A stretch of DNA of 11,497 bases, taken from contig JASLEQ010000713.1 in assembly GCA_030151135.1 (NCBI GenBank), forward strand, positions 1-11,497. Direction: 5' to 3'. The notes beneath the pieces are model-generated. The model ran no database searches, had not been told where the DNA came from, and worked only from the letters and a program-made list of their open reading frames with translations. Shown here in pieces: positions 1 through 6,928 of the stretch (the stretch's first letter is position 1; each line of letters starts with the position of its first letter). Origin of the DNA: Candidatus Sulfotelmatobacter sp. GTDB taxonomy: Bacteria; Acidobacteriota; Terriglobia; Terriglobales; SbA1. The position numbers and the translations under genes were made by a program.

Positions 1-737
1 TATTCAGCATTAGTACCACTGGAACTTTCAACGTCGTACACAATTTTGACCAGACCGATGGATCCCATCCGAGCAGCACACTGATTCAGGCCTCGAACGG
101 TCTCTTCTTTGGGGCGGCCCAAGGAGGCGGCACCAGCACCGAATGCGGTGGTGGATGCGGCGTTTTATTCGCGATGACGCCCGCAGGAACTTTTCCCGGC
201 GTGCTCAGCTTCAACTACACCGACGGCGCCTATCCGGAATATGCCGCGATGGTGCAAGCCAGCGACGGCAAGTTTTACGGCACCACAGCCGGAGGCGGAT
301 CGACAGGAGACGGGACCGTATTTCGTCTTACTCCGACGGGAGCATTGACCACGCTTTACGTCTTTTGCACGAACGTCACCTGCCCCGATGGAGAAGGCGT
401 CAATAGCATCATGCAGGCAACCAACGGCATACTCTATGGAACCACGGCGGGCGGCGGAACCACCGGGGACGGGACAATCTTCATGCTCTCGGAAAACCTG
501 CCGGCGTTCGTGGTACCGCTTCCGGCATTCGGGAGGGTGGGAGCAAGAATCAATATCATGGGAAACGGCTTCACCGGCGCGAGCAGCGTGACCTTTAACG
601 GTACGCCGGCGACCTTCACGGTCGTTTCTTCGACATTGATCACAGCGACGGTTCCAAGCGGAGCTACGTCGGGCAAAATCACGGTAACAACCTCGACGGG
701 AACGCTGGCAAGCAAAGTGTCATTCCGCGTGCAGTAG
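1..737 (+). CDS. GloVer-repeat secreted protein with C-terminal IPT/TIG domain (5'-truncated)
   Basis: The reading frame is open from base 3 to the TAG stop at 735-737, so the gene begins upstream of the window and only about 244 C-terminal residues are visible. It shows three copies of the Gly-rich GloVer repeat (pattern QAsxGxxYGTTxxGGGxxGdGTvFxLtPxG), with the QA(S/T)-x-G cores starting at bases 87, 255 and 414, a period of 53-56 residues. The first copy carries an insertion (TECGGGCG). From about base 499 a beta-rich segment follows (GNGFTGASSVTFNGTPATF and on), which matches the IPT/TIG immunoglobulin-like fold. GloVer proteins are typically large exported proteins of Acidobacteriota and Verrucomicrobiota, and their function is not established. 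The repeats may form a propeller-like surface structure; that is inference. No anchor or sorting signal is visible at the C-terminus. Confidence 0.88.
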   Translation, partial: FSISTTGTFNVVHNFDQTDGSHPSSTLIQASNGLFFGAAQGGGTSTECGGGCGVLFAMTPAGTFPGVLSFNYTDGAYPEYAAMVQASDGKFYGTTAGGGSTGDGTVFRLTPTGALTTLYVFCTNVTCPDGEGVNSIMQATNGILYGTTAGGGTTGDGTIFMLSENLPAFVVPLPAFGRVGARINIMGNGFTGASSVTFNGTPATFTVVSSTLITATVPSGATSGKITVTTSTGTLASKVSFRVQ

Positions 738-774
738 AAGCGGACCAGTAGGAGGACCGACGCGGGCATCGAGT

Positions 775-793
775 GGCGGAGTCGCTCTCCGCC
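775..793. terminator. Hairpin between convergent genes, probable terminator
   Basis: A perfect 7-bp stem, GGCGGAG (775-781) with CTCCGCC (787-793), closes a 5-base loop. It sits between two convergent stop codons (737 plus, 813 minus), where a shared bidirectional terminator is expected. There is no T-tract on either side, so intrinsic termination is uncertain. It may instead be a 3'-end stabilising hairpin. Confidence 0.5.
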
Positions 794-812
794 CTTGGTG
801 CCTGCGTGCGAA

Positions 813-1277
813 TCAGCGCTCTACGAACTTGCCGAACATCTTTTCCGGATCGATCGCGACGAACACACCTTTGCCGCGGGCCAGGACTTCGCCCTCTTCA
901 TTGAAGATCTCCGCCGCGTTTACGTGCTGACGGCCGTGTACGCTGACTTCCCTGCCTTCGACGCGAAGAGGCTTTTCCAGCGGGACGGGCCTCAGATATT
1001 CCACCGTCATCTCTTTGGTCACAGCCACCACATTGCGCAGCTTGTTGGGCTTACCCATGGCGTCGTCGAGGATGGTAGCGATAATGCCGCCATGGCAATG
1101 GCCGGGAGGTCCGGTATAACGCTTGGGAAGATTGAAGTGGCAGACAAAGGTGCGCCGCTCTTCATCGAGCGTGAATTCGAGATGCATTCCTTCGGGATTG
1201 TCGGGCCCGCAAGCGAAGCAGTAGTTCTTCGCTGGATTCATGTCGCGTGATTCGTGGCCGTGTGTCTTGCCAGACAT
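813..1277 (-). CDS. PaaI-family hotdog-fold thioesterase
   Basis: A protein of about 154 residues with hallmarks of single-domain hotdog acyl-CoA thioesterases. The N-terminal motif NYCFACGPDNPEGMHLEF (residues 18-35) is typical of the PaaI-like subgroup. The GHCHGGIIATILDDAMG segment (59-75) is the HGG...LDD helix where the catalytic acid and substrate-binding backbone lie in this family. The family hydrolyses acyl- or aryl-CoA thioesters in the cytosol; the substrate here cannot be read from the sequence. The start is uncertain: ATG at 1277 (MSGKTHGHES) and ATG at 1241 (MNPAKNYCF) are both in frame, neither has a clear Shine-Dalgarno sequence, and many relatives begin near the second. The frame also extends to 1352, but that would add residues unlike the family. 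It is transcribed away from the large BNR gene and converges on the GloVer gene. Confidence 0.87.
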   Translation of the reverse strand: MSGKTHGHESRDMNPAKNYCFACGPDNPEGMHLEFTLDEERRTFVCHFNLPKRYTGPPGHCHGGIIATILDDAMGKPNKLRNVVAVTKEMTVEYLRPVPLEKPLRVEGREVSVHGRQHVNAAEIFNEEGEVLARGKGVFVAIDPEKMFGKFVER

Positions 1278-1442
1278 GGGGAGATTAAAACACAACTGCC
1301 GAGCAGGCCGGAAAAGGCAGAGTTCTATTTCACCGAGAAATCCTGTATACATATGCGTTTTGTGTTTTCCCGAAGTAGTGTCGCACTATCAAAAGATGGC
1401 ACGCTGCAGGATGACACGTCAGGTTCAGATTGGAGCCCTGTC

Positions 1443-4400
1443 ATGAAGTCAATCGCCCTCTTCCTTATCGCTGTGGTTCTTGGATGCGTCAGCCTCTTCG
1501 GCCAATCCGCGCCTCAGGACAAGACCGACAAAGACTCAGACAAAAAGAACGCGGTGGCCGCCGCATCGCCTGGCACGAAGAAGAAAGCGGCCAAGGAAGA
1601 GAAGAAGGAAGAGCCTAAGAAAGAAGAAGAGAAAAAGCCGGGGATGAATGCCGACACTTTTTCCGGGCTCAAGTTTCGGTCGATCGGCCCAGGGGCGGAA
1701 TCGGGACGCGTGATGTCAATCGCGGTGAATCCTAAGAAGACGCACGAGTTCTATGTTGGCGTTGCCTCAGGCGGCGTCTGGAAGACGGTCAACGACGGCA
1801 CAACGTGGTCTCCGCTATTCGATGGCGAAGGATCTTATTCGATCGGCTGGGTGGAACTTGATCCGAACGATCCCTCGGTGGTGTGGGTAGGATCGGGCGA
1901 ATCGAATTCGCAGCGTAGCGTGAGCTACGGAGATGGCATTTACCGATCGGACGATGGCGGAAAGAGCTGGAAGAATCTTGGGCTGAAGAAATCGGAGCAC
2001 ATCGGGCGAGTGCTGGTCGATCCGCGCGATTCCAAAGTTGTGTACGTCGCCGCGGCAGGACCACTCTGGGGACCGGGCGGCGACCGCGGACTTTTCAAGA
2101 CTGCCGACGGCGGCAAAACCTGGAAAGCTGTGCTCACGGTTAGCGAGAATACCGGCGTTAATGACGTCGCGATGGACCCGTCGAACCCGGACATTCTTTA
2201 TGCCTCAGCCTATCAGCGGCGGAGACACGTATTCACCCTGATCGATGGCGGCCCGGAGAGCGCGATCTACAAATCAACGGACGCGGGCACAACCTGGAAC
2301 AAAGTTTCCTCCGGGTTGCCATCCGTTGATATGGGACGCATCGGCCTGGCGATTTCTCCGGCTGATCCGAATGTGATCTATGCCGCGGTGGAAGCCGCCG
2401 ACGGCAAGGGCGGAATATTTCGATCAAGCGATAAAGGCGCGAATTGGGAGCGGCGAAATGAGTTTGATGTGGGCGCGATGTATTACGCGCGTATCGTTCC
2501 CGATCCAAAGAATGTCGATCGCATCTTTGTGATGAACGTGGAACTGCGCGAATCCACCGACGGCGGTAAGACATTGCACAAGGTGAATGAGGTCAATCAT
2601 CACGGCGACAACCATGCGCTGTGGATCGATCCCGATGACACGAAGCACTGGCTGCTGGGCTCCGATGGCGGCATGTACGAGACCTGGGATGACGCAAAAT
2701 CCTGGGAGTTCAAATCGAACCTGCCGACGATGCAGTTCTACGATCTCGCCGTCGACAATTCTCTGCCCTTCTACAACGTTTGCGGCGGCACGCAGGACTA
2801 CTTCTCCTGGTGTGGCCCGACACACACGCGCAATGTGAACGGCATCATGAACAGCGATTGGTTCGTCACGACCGGAGGCGACGGATTCCGCTCCGCCGTC
2901 GATCCGGTAGATCCCAATACGATCTATGCCGAATCGCAGTACGGAGTTCTCGTCCGGTATGACAAGCCCACGGGGCAGGAATTACTACTGCAGCCAAAAG
3001 AAGGTCAGGGTGAACCTCCGCTGCGCTGGAACTGGGATTCGCCGATCCTCATCAGTCCGCACTCCCATACCCGCCTGTACTTTGCCGCGAACAAGTTATT
3101 CCGGAGCGACGACCGGGGCGATACATGGAAGGCAATTTCTGGCGATCTGACGCGGCAGATCGATCGCAACAAGTTGCCGGTCATGGGCAAAGTTTGGGGG
3201 CCGGATGCCGTCGCCAAGAACGCATCGACCTCGTTCTACGGAAACATCGTCGCTCTTTCTGAGTCGCCAAAAAAGGAAGGGCTCATTTACGTTGGCACGG
3301 ATGATGGCTTGATTCAGGTCACGCAAGATGGCGGCGGATCGTGGACTAAGTATGACAAGTTCCCTGGCGTTCCGGAGATGACCTACGTGAGCCGGCTCGC
3401 AGCATCTTCTCATGATGCAAATACCGTGTACGCGGCGTTTGAGAACCACAAGAATGAAGACTTCAAGCCGTATCTGCTGAAGTCGATCGATAACGGAAAA
3501 AGTTGGGCATCCATCGCGGGCGATCTGCCGGAGAACGGTCCGGTGCTCGCCTTCGCGGAAGATCCAGTGAACGCGAATCTCCTGTTCGCGGGTACCGAGT
3601 TCGGCGCCTACTTCACCATTGACGGAGGAGCACACTGGGTGCGGCTGAAGGGAGGATTGCCGACGATTGCTGTCCGGGACATGCTCATCCATCCGCGGGA
3701 GGGCGATCTCGTCGTCGCGACATTCGGACGCGGATTCTACATACTCGACAACATCGCGCCCTTGCGCCAGATGAAGGCGGATTCCGTTCAACAGACGGCG
3801 GCACTCTATCCGGTGAAGGATGCGCTGATGTACATCGAACGGCACCCGTTGGGCGGACCGCATAAAGGATTCCAGGGCGATGCGTTCTTTACGGCCGAAA
3901 ATCCTCCGTACGGAGCGGTGTTCACGTACTACGAAAAAGAAAAGCTGAAGACCAGGAAAGAGGCGCGGCAGGATGCGGAGAAAGAAGCGGCGAAGAAGAA
4001 TGAAACTCCTCCCTACCCTTCTAACAATGAACTTCGCGCCGAGGCGGAACAGGCAAAGCCCGAGGTTTATTTCATGATCTATGACGACAGCGGGGCGCCA
4101 ATTCGGCGCGTGGAAGGCTCAAGTGATGCGGGATTCCATCGCACCGCTTGGGACCTGCGATATCCCGCGTCGAAAGTGGTCCAGCATCAGGAAGATGAAG
4201 AAGGCGACGGCGATTTCCGCGACGCCACGAATCAAGGCCCTTTGGTCGTTGCAGGAACTTATGCCGTCCGCATGTTCCAGAAGGTCGACGGCAAAGTGAC
4301 GGAATTAGGGGATTCGCAGACGTTCAAGGTCAACACTGAGCAGTCTGGTTCCATGAACCCTGCCGATCGCATGGCGCAGGAAGAATTCCTGAGAAAAGTT

Positions 4401-4841
4401 TCCAGGCTCTATCGCGCGGTTTATGGTGCGACGCGCACGGCGGACGATGTTACATCCCGGCTCAAGCAAGTTCACGAAGCCTTGAAGGAGACACCGGCAG
4501 CCGAGAAGCAACTGGGGCCGGTCGCAGACTCATTGGAGCAGCGGAATCGCGAAATCCTGCGGAGTTTGCGGGGTGACATCGAGATTGCCAAGCGCAACGA
4601 ACCAATTCCCTCTTCTATCGGTGACCGCGTGGATACCATCATCGAGGGTGAGAGGTTCTCTATGCAAAAACCTACGCAATCCGATATCGAGTCTTACGGA
4701 ATTGCGGCGAGCCAGTTTGCAGACCAACTCAGTAAACTGCACACGCTGGTGGATGTCGATCTGACAAAGCTCGAGAAAGACATGGAAGGGGCGGGCGCAC
4801 CCTGGACGCCGGGCCGTGTGCCAGATTGGTCGGAGAAATGA
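1443..4841 (+). CDS. Large secreted BNR/Asp-box repeat protein (VPS10/sialidase-like propeller)
   Basis: An exported protein of 1132 residues. ATG 1443 is chosen because GGAG at 1432-1435 lies 7 bases upstream and the product starts with a clean signal peptide (MKSIALFLIAVVLGCVSLFG, cleavage near residue 20). Upstream in-frame codons lack such features. A Lys/Glu-rich low-complexity linker follows (about residues 25-67). From about 110 to 735 there are ten or more Asp boxes (S-x-D-x-G-x-x-W), for example SDDGGKSW, TADGGKTW, STDAGTTW, SDDRGDTW and TIDGGAHW, as in 7-10-bladed beta propellers. Around 865-960 a beta segment with TAWDLR and GTYAVRM resembles a FlgD-type Ig-like domain, and the last 150 residues look helical. 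Such proteins are often annotated as glycosyl hydrolase or VPS10 domain, but Asp boxes are structural and no catalytic set is seen. Probable periplasmic or outer-surface protein of unknown role. A weak TATACA at 1346-1351 is the only -10-like element upstream. Confidence 0.93.
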   Translation: MKSIALFLIAVVLGCVSLFGQSAPQDKTDKDSDKKNAVAAASPGTKKKAAKEEKKEEPKKEEEKKPGMNADTFSGLKFRSIGPGAESGRVMSIAVNPKKTHEFYVGVASGGVWKTVNDGTTWSPLFDGEGSYSIGWVELDPNDPSVVWVGSGESNSQRSVSYGDGIYRSDDGGKSWKNLGLKKSEHIGRVLVDPRDSKVVYVAAAGPLWGPGGDRGLFKTADGGKTWKAVLTVSENTGVNDVAMDPSNPDILYASAYQRRRHVFTLIDGGPESAIYKSTDAGTTWNKVSSGLPSVDMGRIGLAISPADPNVIYAAVEAADGKGGIFRSSDKGANWERRNEFDVGAMYYARIVPDPKNVDRIFVMNVELRESTDGGKTLHKVNEVNHHGDNHALWIDPDDTKHWLLGSDGGMYETWDDAKSWEFKSNLPTMQFYDLAVDNSLPFYNVCGGTQDYFSWCGPTHTRNVNGIMNSDWFVTTGGDGFRSAVDPVDPNTIYAESQYGVLVRYDKPTGQELLLQPKEGQGEPPLRWNWDSPILISPHSHTRLYFAANKLFRSDDRGDTWKAISGDLTRQIDRNKLPVMGKVWGPDAVAKNASTSFYGNIVALSESPKKEGLIYVGTDDGLIQVTQDGGGSWTKYDKFPGVPEMTYVSRLAASSHDANTVYAAFENHKNEDFKPYLLKSIDNGKSWASIAGDLPENGPVLAFAEDPVNANLLFAGTEFGAYFTIDGGAHWVRLKGGLPTIAVRDMLIHPREGDLVVATFGRGFYILDNIAPLRQMKADSVQQTAALYPVKDALMYIERHPLGGPHKGFQGDAFFTAENPPYGAVFTYYEKEKLKTRKEARQDAEKEAAKKNETPPYPSNNELRAEAEQAKPEVYFMIYDDSGAPIRRVEGSSDAGFHRTAWDLRYPASKVVQHQEDEEGDGDFRDATNQGPLVVAGTYAVRMFQKVDGKVTELGDSQTFKVNTEQSGSMNPADRMAQEEFLRKVSRLYRAVYGATRTADDVTSRLKQVHEALKETPAAEKQLGPVADSLEQRNREILRSLRGDIEIAKRNEPIPSSIGDRVDTIIEGERFSMQKPTQSDIESYGIAASQFADQLSKLHTLVDVDLTKLEKDMEGAGAPWTPGRVPDWSEK

Positions 4842-4929
4842 AAGCTGTAAATTTCCGCTCGCAGTGCCGATGAAGGTTAGCGAACGTGGCAAAACGGTTC
4901 CCGCGACAGCTACGGTGTCACCGAGCTGG

Positions 4930-5328
4930 TCACGCGCCGGTCGGGAAACTAATGCCCCAGAACTGCTTTACATTTTCGTCCGCCTTGTCGACGAACTCGA
5001 CGCCGTAGGTCGAGAGTCCCTGCACCGCGGCAATCACCGAAACGATGCGGGCGGCCACCTGGGTGCCGCGCTGGTTTTTCAAGGTCACGACCGATCCTAC
5101 CTGCAAGTCGCGACTCAACTGCACAGCAGCGCCATGCCGATTTAAATTCGTCGCCTTGGCAGGCATCGTGAAAGAGACTTTCAATTTGTCCTCGCCCGAG
5201 AGTCCTACTGAGGCATTCAGGGACATCCGGTTACTGCGGCGCTTCGAGGCCTGCAGGCGATTCGCCGCCGGGACCGCTACATGGGCATGGCTATGTTTTG
5301 CGTGATGTTGGGAATGTTTGACGTTCAT
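4930..5328 (-). CDS. Small PilZ-domain protein with His-rich N-terminus
   Basis: A 132-residue cytosolic protein with no signal peptide. Residues 30-34 (RRSNR) fit the RxxxR arm of PilZ domains, and 61-66 (NLNRHG) sit where the (D/N)xSxxG motif is expected. A beta-barrel-like remainder (VGSVVTLKN, AARIVSV, YGVEFV) ends in FWGISFP, a terminus I associate with short acidobacterial PilZ proteins. PilZ domains bind cyclic di-GMP to switch motility, matrix or other outputs. Here the Ser of the second motif is Asn, so binding may be weakened. The first 16 residues contain six His (5, 8, 9, 12, 14, 16), which could bind metal. ATG 5328 is preferred to an in-frame GTG at 5382, but neither has a clear Shine-Dalgarno sequence. 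It converges on the BNR gene with 88 bases between the stops and no convincing terminator. Confidence 0.75.
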   Translation of the reverse strand: MNVKHSQHHAKHSHAHVAVPAANRLQASKRRSNRMSLNASVGLSGEDKLKVSFTMPAKATNLNRHGAAVQLSRDLQVGSVVTLKNQRGTQVAARIVSVIAAVQGLSTYGVEFVDKADENVKQFWGISFPTGA

Positions 5329-5398
5329 GCTGTGGCAGCAAAATAAATCCGTCCGGGTATCGCCGCAACGTACGTTGGTCACCCGGAGTGGTTACCCT

Positions 5399-5458
5399 GC
5401 CAAGTGACAGAAATGCCGAAACTTGGCGTCCAGCAAGGGTTACAGAGTGACACGCCAA
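5399..5458. promoter_or_regulatory. Cluster of overlapping inverted repeats upstream of the PilZ gene
   Basis: GCCAAGT (5399-5405) is inverted as ACTTGGC (5421-5427), a 7-bp stem with a 15-base loop. The overlapping TTGGCGT (5423-5429) is inverted again as ACGCCAA (5452-5458), a 7-bp stem with a 22-base loop. The middle arm can pair with only one partner at a time. A direct repeat GTGACA occurs at 5404-5409 and 5447-5452. The cluster lies 71-130 bases upstream of the PilZ start codon (minus strand) and downstream of the broken DUF4406-like gene. It could be a set of operator half-sites or an alternative RNA fold. Function is inferred from position and symmetry only. Confidence 0.35.
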
Positions 5459-5525
5459 ATGGACGCGATTCAGAGATCGACGGGCGCCCTATGGCAACGG
5501 CGGTCCGCGGAGGCACGTATGATTT

Positions 5526-5883
5526 TCATGCGGGCACCTCGAAAATGTCCGTACTCCTCGTGTAGATTCTCAGGCCAGGTTCGCGACCGATGCGGACCAT
5601 CTCGTCGGCGCCCGCAGATGCGCCGCCCACTCTCAGAACCGCATCGCGCTTTTCTAATAGCCTGGTCGCAATCGGATGGAATATCTCGTAAGGCATCGTC
5701 GCCGATTTTCGTCGAACCGCTAAATGCGCCATGGGAAGGGCGAGCCACTCGCCGAGGATAGAGATGTGCCCCGCCCGGAAAATCGGTAGCGCGTACCTCT
5801 CCATCTCGGCAACGTTCTCTTGGATTAATACCGGATCATCGTTCGTGCCCGGATCGATATGGGCCAGCAATCAGAATCATCAT
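5526..5883 (-). pseudogene. Frameshifted DUF4406-like protein gene
   Basis: Read from ATG 5883, the sequence gives MMILIAGPYRSG and then runs out of frame into a stop. The next frame continues with TNDDPVLIQENVAEMERYAL, then FRAGHISILGEWLALP, HPIATRLLEK and VGGASAGADEMVRIGRE, ending at TGA 5526-5528. From recall, this order matches a family of about 115-120 residues often labelled DUF4406, related to nucleoside 2-deoxyribosyltransferase-like Rossmann proteins. One extra base in the CCC run at 5848-5850 breaks the N-terminus. A second disturbance lies between 5717 and 5690, where the expected GSTKIGDDA segment is readable only in another frame; a lost base near 5717 and a second compensating indel near 5690 explain it. 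The downstream frame alone can be opened from a TTG at 5870, but that would lack the conserved AGPYRSG start. Real decay and consensus error are both possible. Confidence 0.68.
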
Positions 5884-6011
5884 TCGCTTGTTTGTCGGTG
5901 CGGCACAACCCTTCTTGATGACCTCGTCCGTTTGATTTCATGTTGAATCGCCCGGTGGAAAGTAAGTGGATCATGGGAAACGCGGACGGTTGCAATTTCT
6001 TGACTTGCATC

Positions 6012-6040
6012 TTGCATTCCGTGACTCCGCTTGTGATACA
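6012..6040 (+). promoter_or_regulatory. Candidate promoter of the cytochrome oxidase operon
   Basis: A -35-like TTGCAT (6012-6017), a 17-base spacer, and an extended -10-like element TGT-GATACA (6032-6040) precede ctaC. Transcription would start near 6047, giving a leader of about 75 bases before ATG 6122. The upstream DNA also has TTGACT (6000-6005) and an exact tandem duplication of CTTGCAT (6004-6017) overlapping the -35. Hexamer matches are modest, so this is a position-supported guess. Confidence 0.35.
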
Positions 6041-6121
6041 CTCGCCGCCGACTTGTTGCTTCGCGCGTGGGGCGCGACAACAGCCGTGGGGAAATCCTTG
6101 TCGCCCTGGGGGTACTGGGGA

Positions 6122-6928
6122 ATGGGCCTCGCGTTATTGGTTTTGATTTGGCTGATCACGTTGATCAGCACATACTTCTTCGTCGCCAAAACCTGGTGGC
6201 TTCCAGTGGGCGCCTCTGCCGCCGCCGGCTGGATCGACGGTCAGTTCAAGCTCACGTTCATCATCATGGGAATTGTGTTCGTAGCGGCCCAGGTGTCGCT
6301 CGGATACATCGTGTGGAGATACCGGCAAACGCCGTCATCTCCTCCAGTGCAGTACTCGCATGGCAATACCAAGCTCGAGATCCTATGGACTACGCTGACC
6401 ACGATCTTGTTTGTTGGATTAAACCTGATGGGGAGCAGCGTGTGGGCGAGCCAGAGGTTTGATCCTGCGGAAGCCGGCGCCTTCCAGGTTGAGGCCACCG
6501 GCATGCAATTTGCCTGGTACTTCCGTTATCCGGGTCCCGATGGCAAGTACGGGGCAACCAGCCCGAAGCTAATGGACCCTTCGTCCGGCGGAGAAGCCGC
6601 CGTCGGGCTGAACACTTCCGATCCGGCCGCGAAAGACGATGTCGTTGCCGGCGCCATGTACCTTCCCGTGAATCGGGAGGTCGACCTGAGTCTGCGTTCG
6701 GTCGACGTCATTCACGACCTCTTCGTCCCCTCGCTTCGCTTCAAGCAGGATGCGGTTCCGGGCTTGAACATCCACATGCACTTCAAGCCTACGCAAATCG
6801 GTGAATACGAGATTGCCTGCGCCGAACTTTGCGGGCTTGGGCATTACAAGATGCACGGCATGGTTCATGTCGTCAGCCAGGAAGATTTCGACAAGTGGCT
6901 GGCCGCACGGGAGGCAGAGAAACAGTAA
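6122..6928 (+). CDS. ctaC: Cytochrome c oxidase subunit II
   Basis: A 268-residue subunit of the aa3-type oxidase, carrying the CuA centre that receives electrons from cytochrome c on the periplasmic side. All CuA ligands are visible: His198 (VIHDLFVP), Cys233, Glu235, Cys237, His241 and Met244 within CAELCGLGHYKMHG. Three hydrophobic segments precede the cupredoxin domain (about 1-20, 42-65 and 83-105); the last two are the usual hairpin and the first may be a signal or an extra helix. A loop after YPGPDGKYG (about residues 142-175) is longer than in the proteobacterial protein. No CxxCH is present, so there is no fused cytochrome c. ATG 6122 is chosen because GGGGG (6108-6112) lies 9 bases upstream and a near-identical start region precedes the second ctaE. 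The open frame reaches 5966, but that would place the promoter region inside the gene. Its stop overlaps the ctaD start by one base. Confidence 0.95.
   Translation: MGLALLVLIWLITLISTYFFVAKTWWLPVGASAAAGWIDGQFKLTFIIMGIVFVAAQVSLGYIVWRYRQTPSSPPVQYSHGNTKLEILWTTLTTILFVGLNLMGSSVWASQRFDPAEAGAFQVEATGMQFAWYFRYPGPDGKYGATSPKLMDPSSGGEAAVGLNTSDPAAKDDVVAGAMYLPVNREVDLSLRSVDVIHDLFVPSLRFKQDAVPGLNIHMHFKPTQIGEYEIACAELCGLGHYKMHGMVHVVSQEDFDKWLAAREAEKQ

Noticed and set aside
795..1250. 151-codon plus-strand frame opposite the thioesterase
   Set aside because: The minus-strand product has clear PaaI motifs; the plus-strand translation does not.
3096..3863. 255-codon minus-strand frame opposite the BNR gene
   Set aside because: It runs opposite conserved Asp boxes and shows no recognisable fold, signal or ribosome site.
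1443..4841. Assignment of the BNR protein as a glycosyl hydrolase or sialidase
   Set aside because: Asp boxes are structural repeats and I could not identify the Arg triad, Asp or Tyr/Glu active site needed for a sialidase.
4842..4929. AGCTGT (4843-4848) and ACAGCT (4906-4911) as a terminator between convergent genes
   Set aside because: The arms are only 6 bp and 57 bases apart with no T-tract, so chance is the simpler explanation.
5966..6121. N-terminal extension of ctaC to ATG 5966
   Set aside because: It would place the promoter-like region inside the gene, the added residues resemble no subunit II, and ATG 6122 has a ribosome site shared with the second ctaE.
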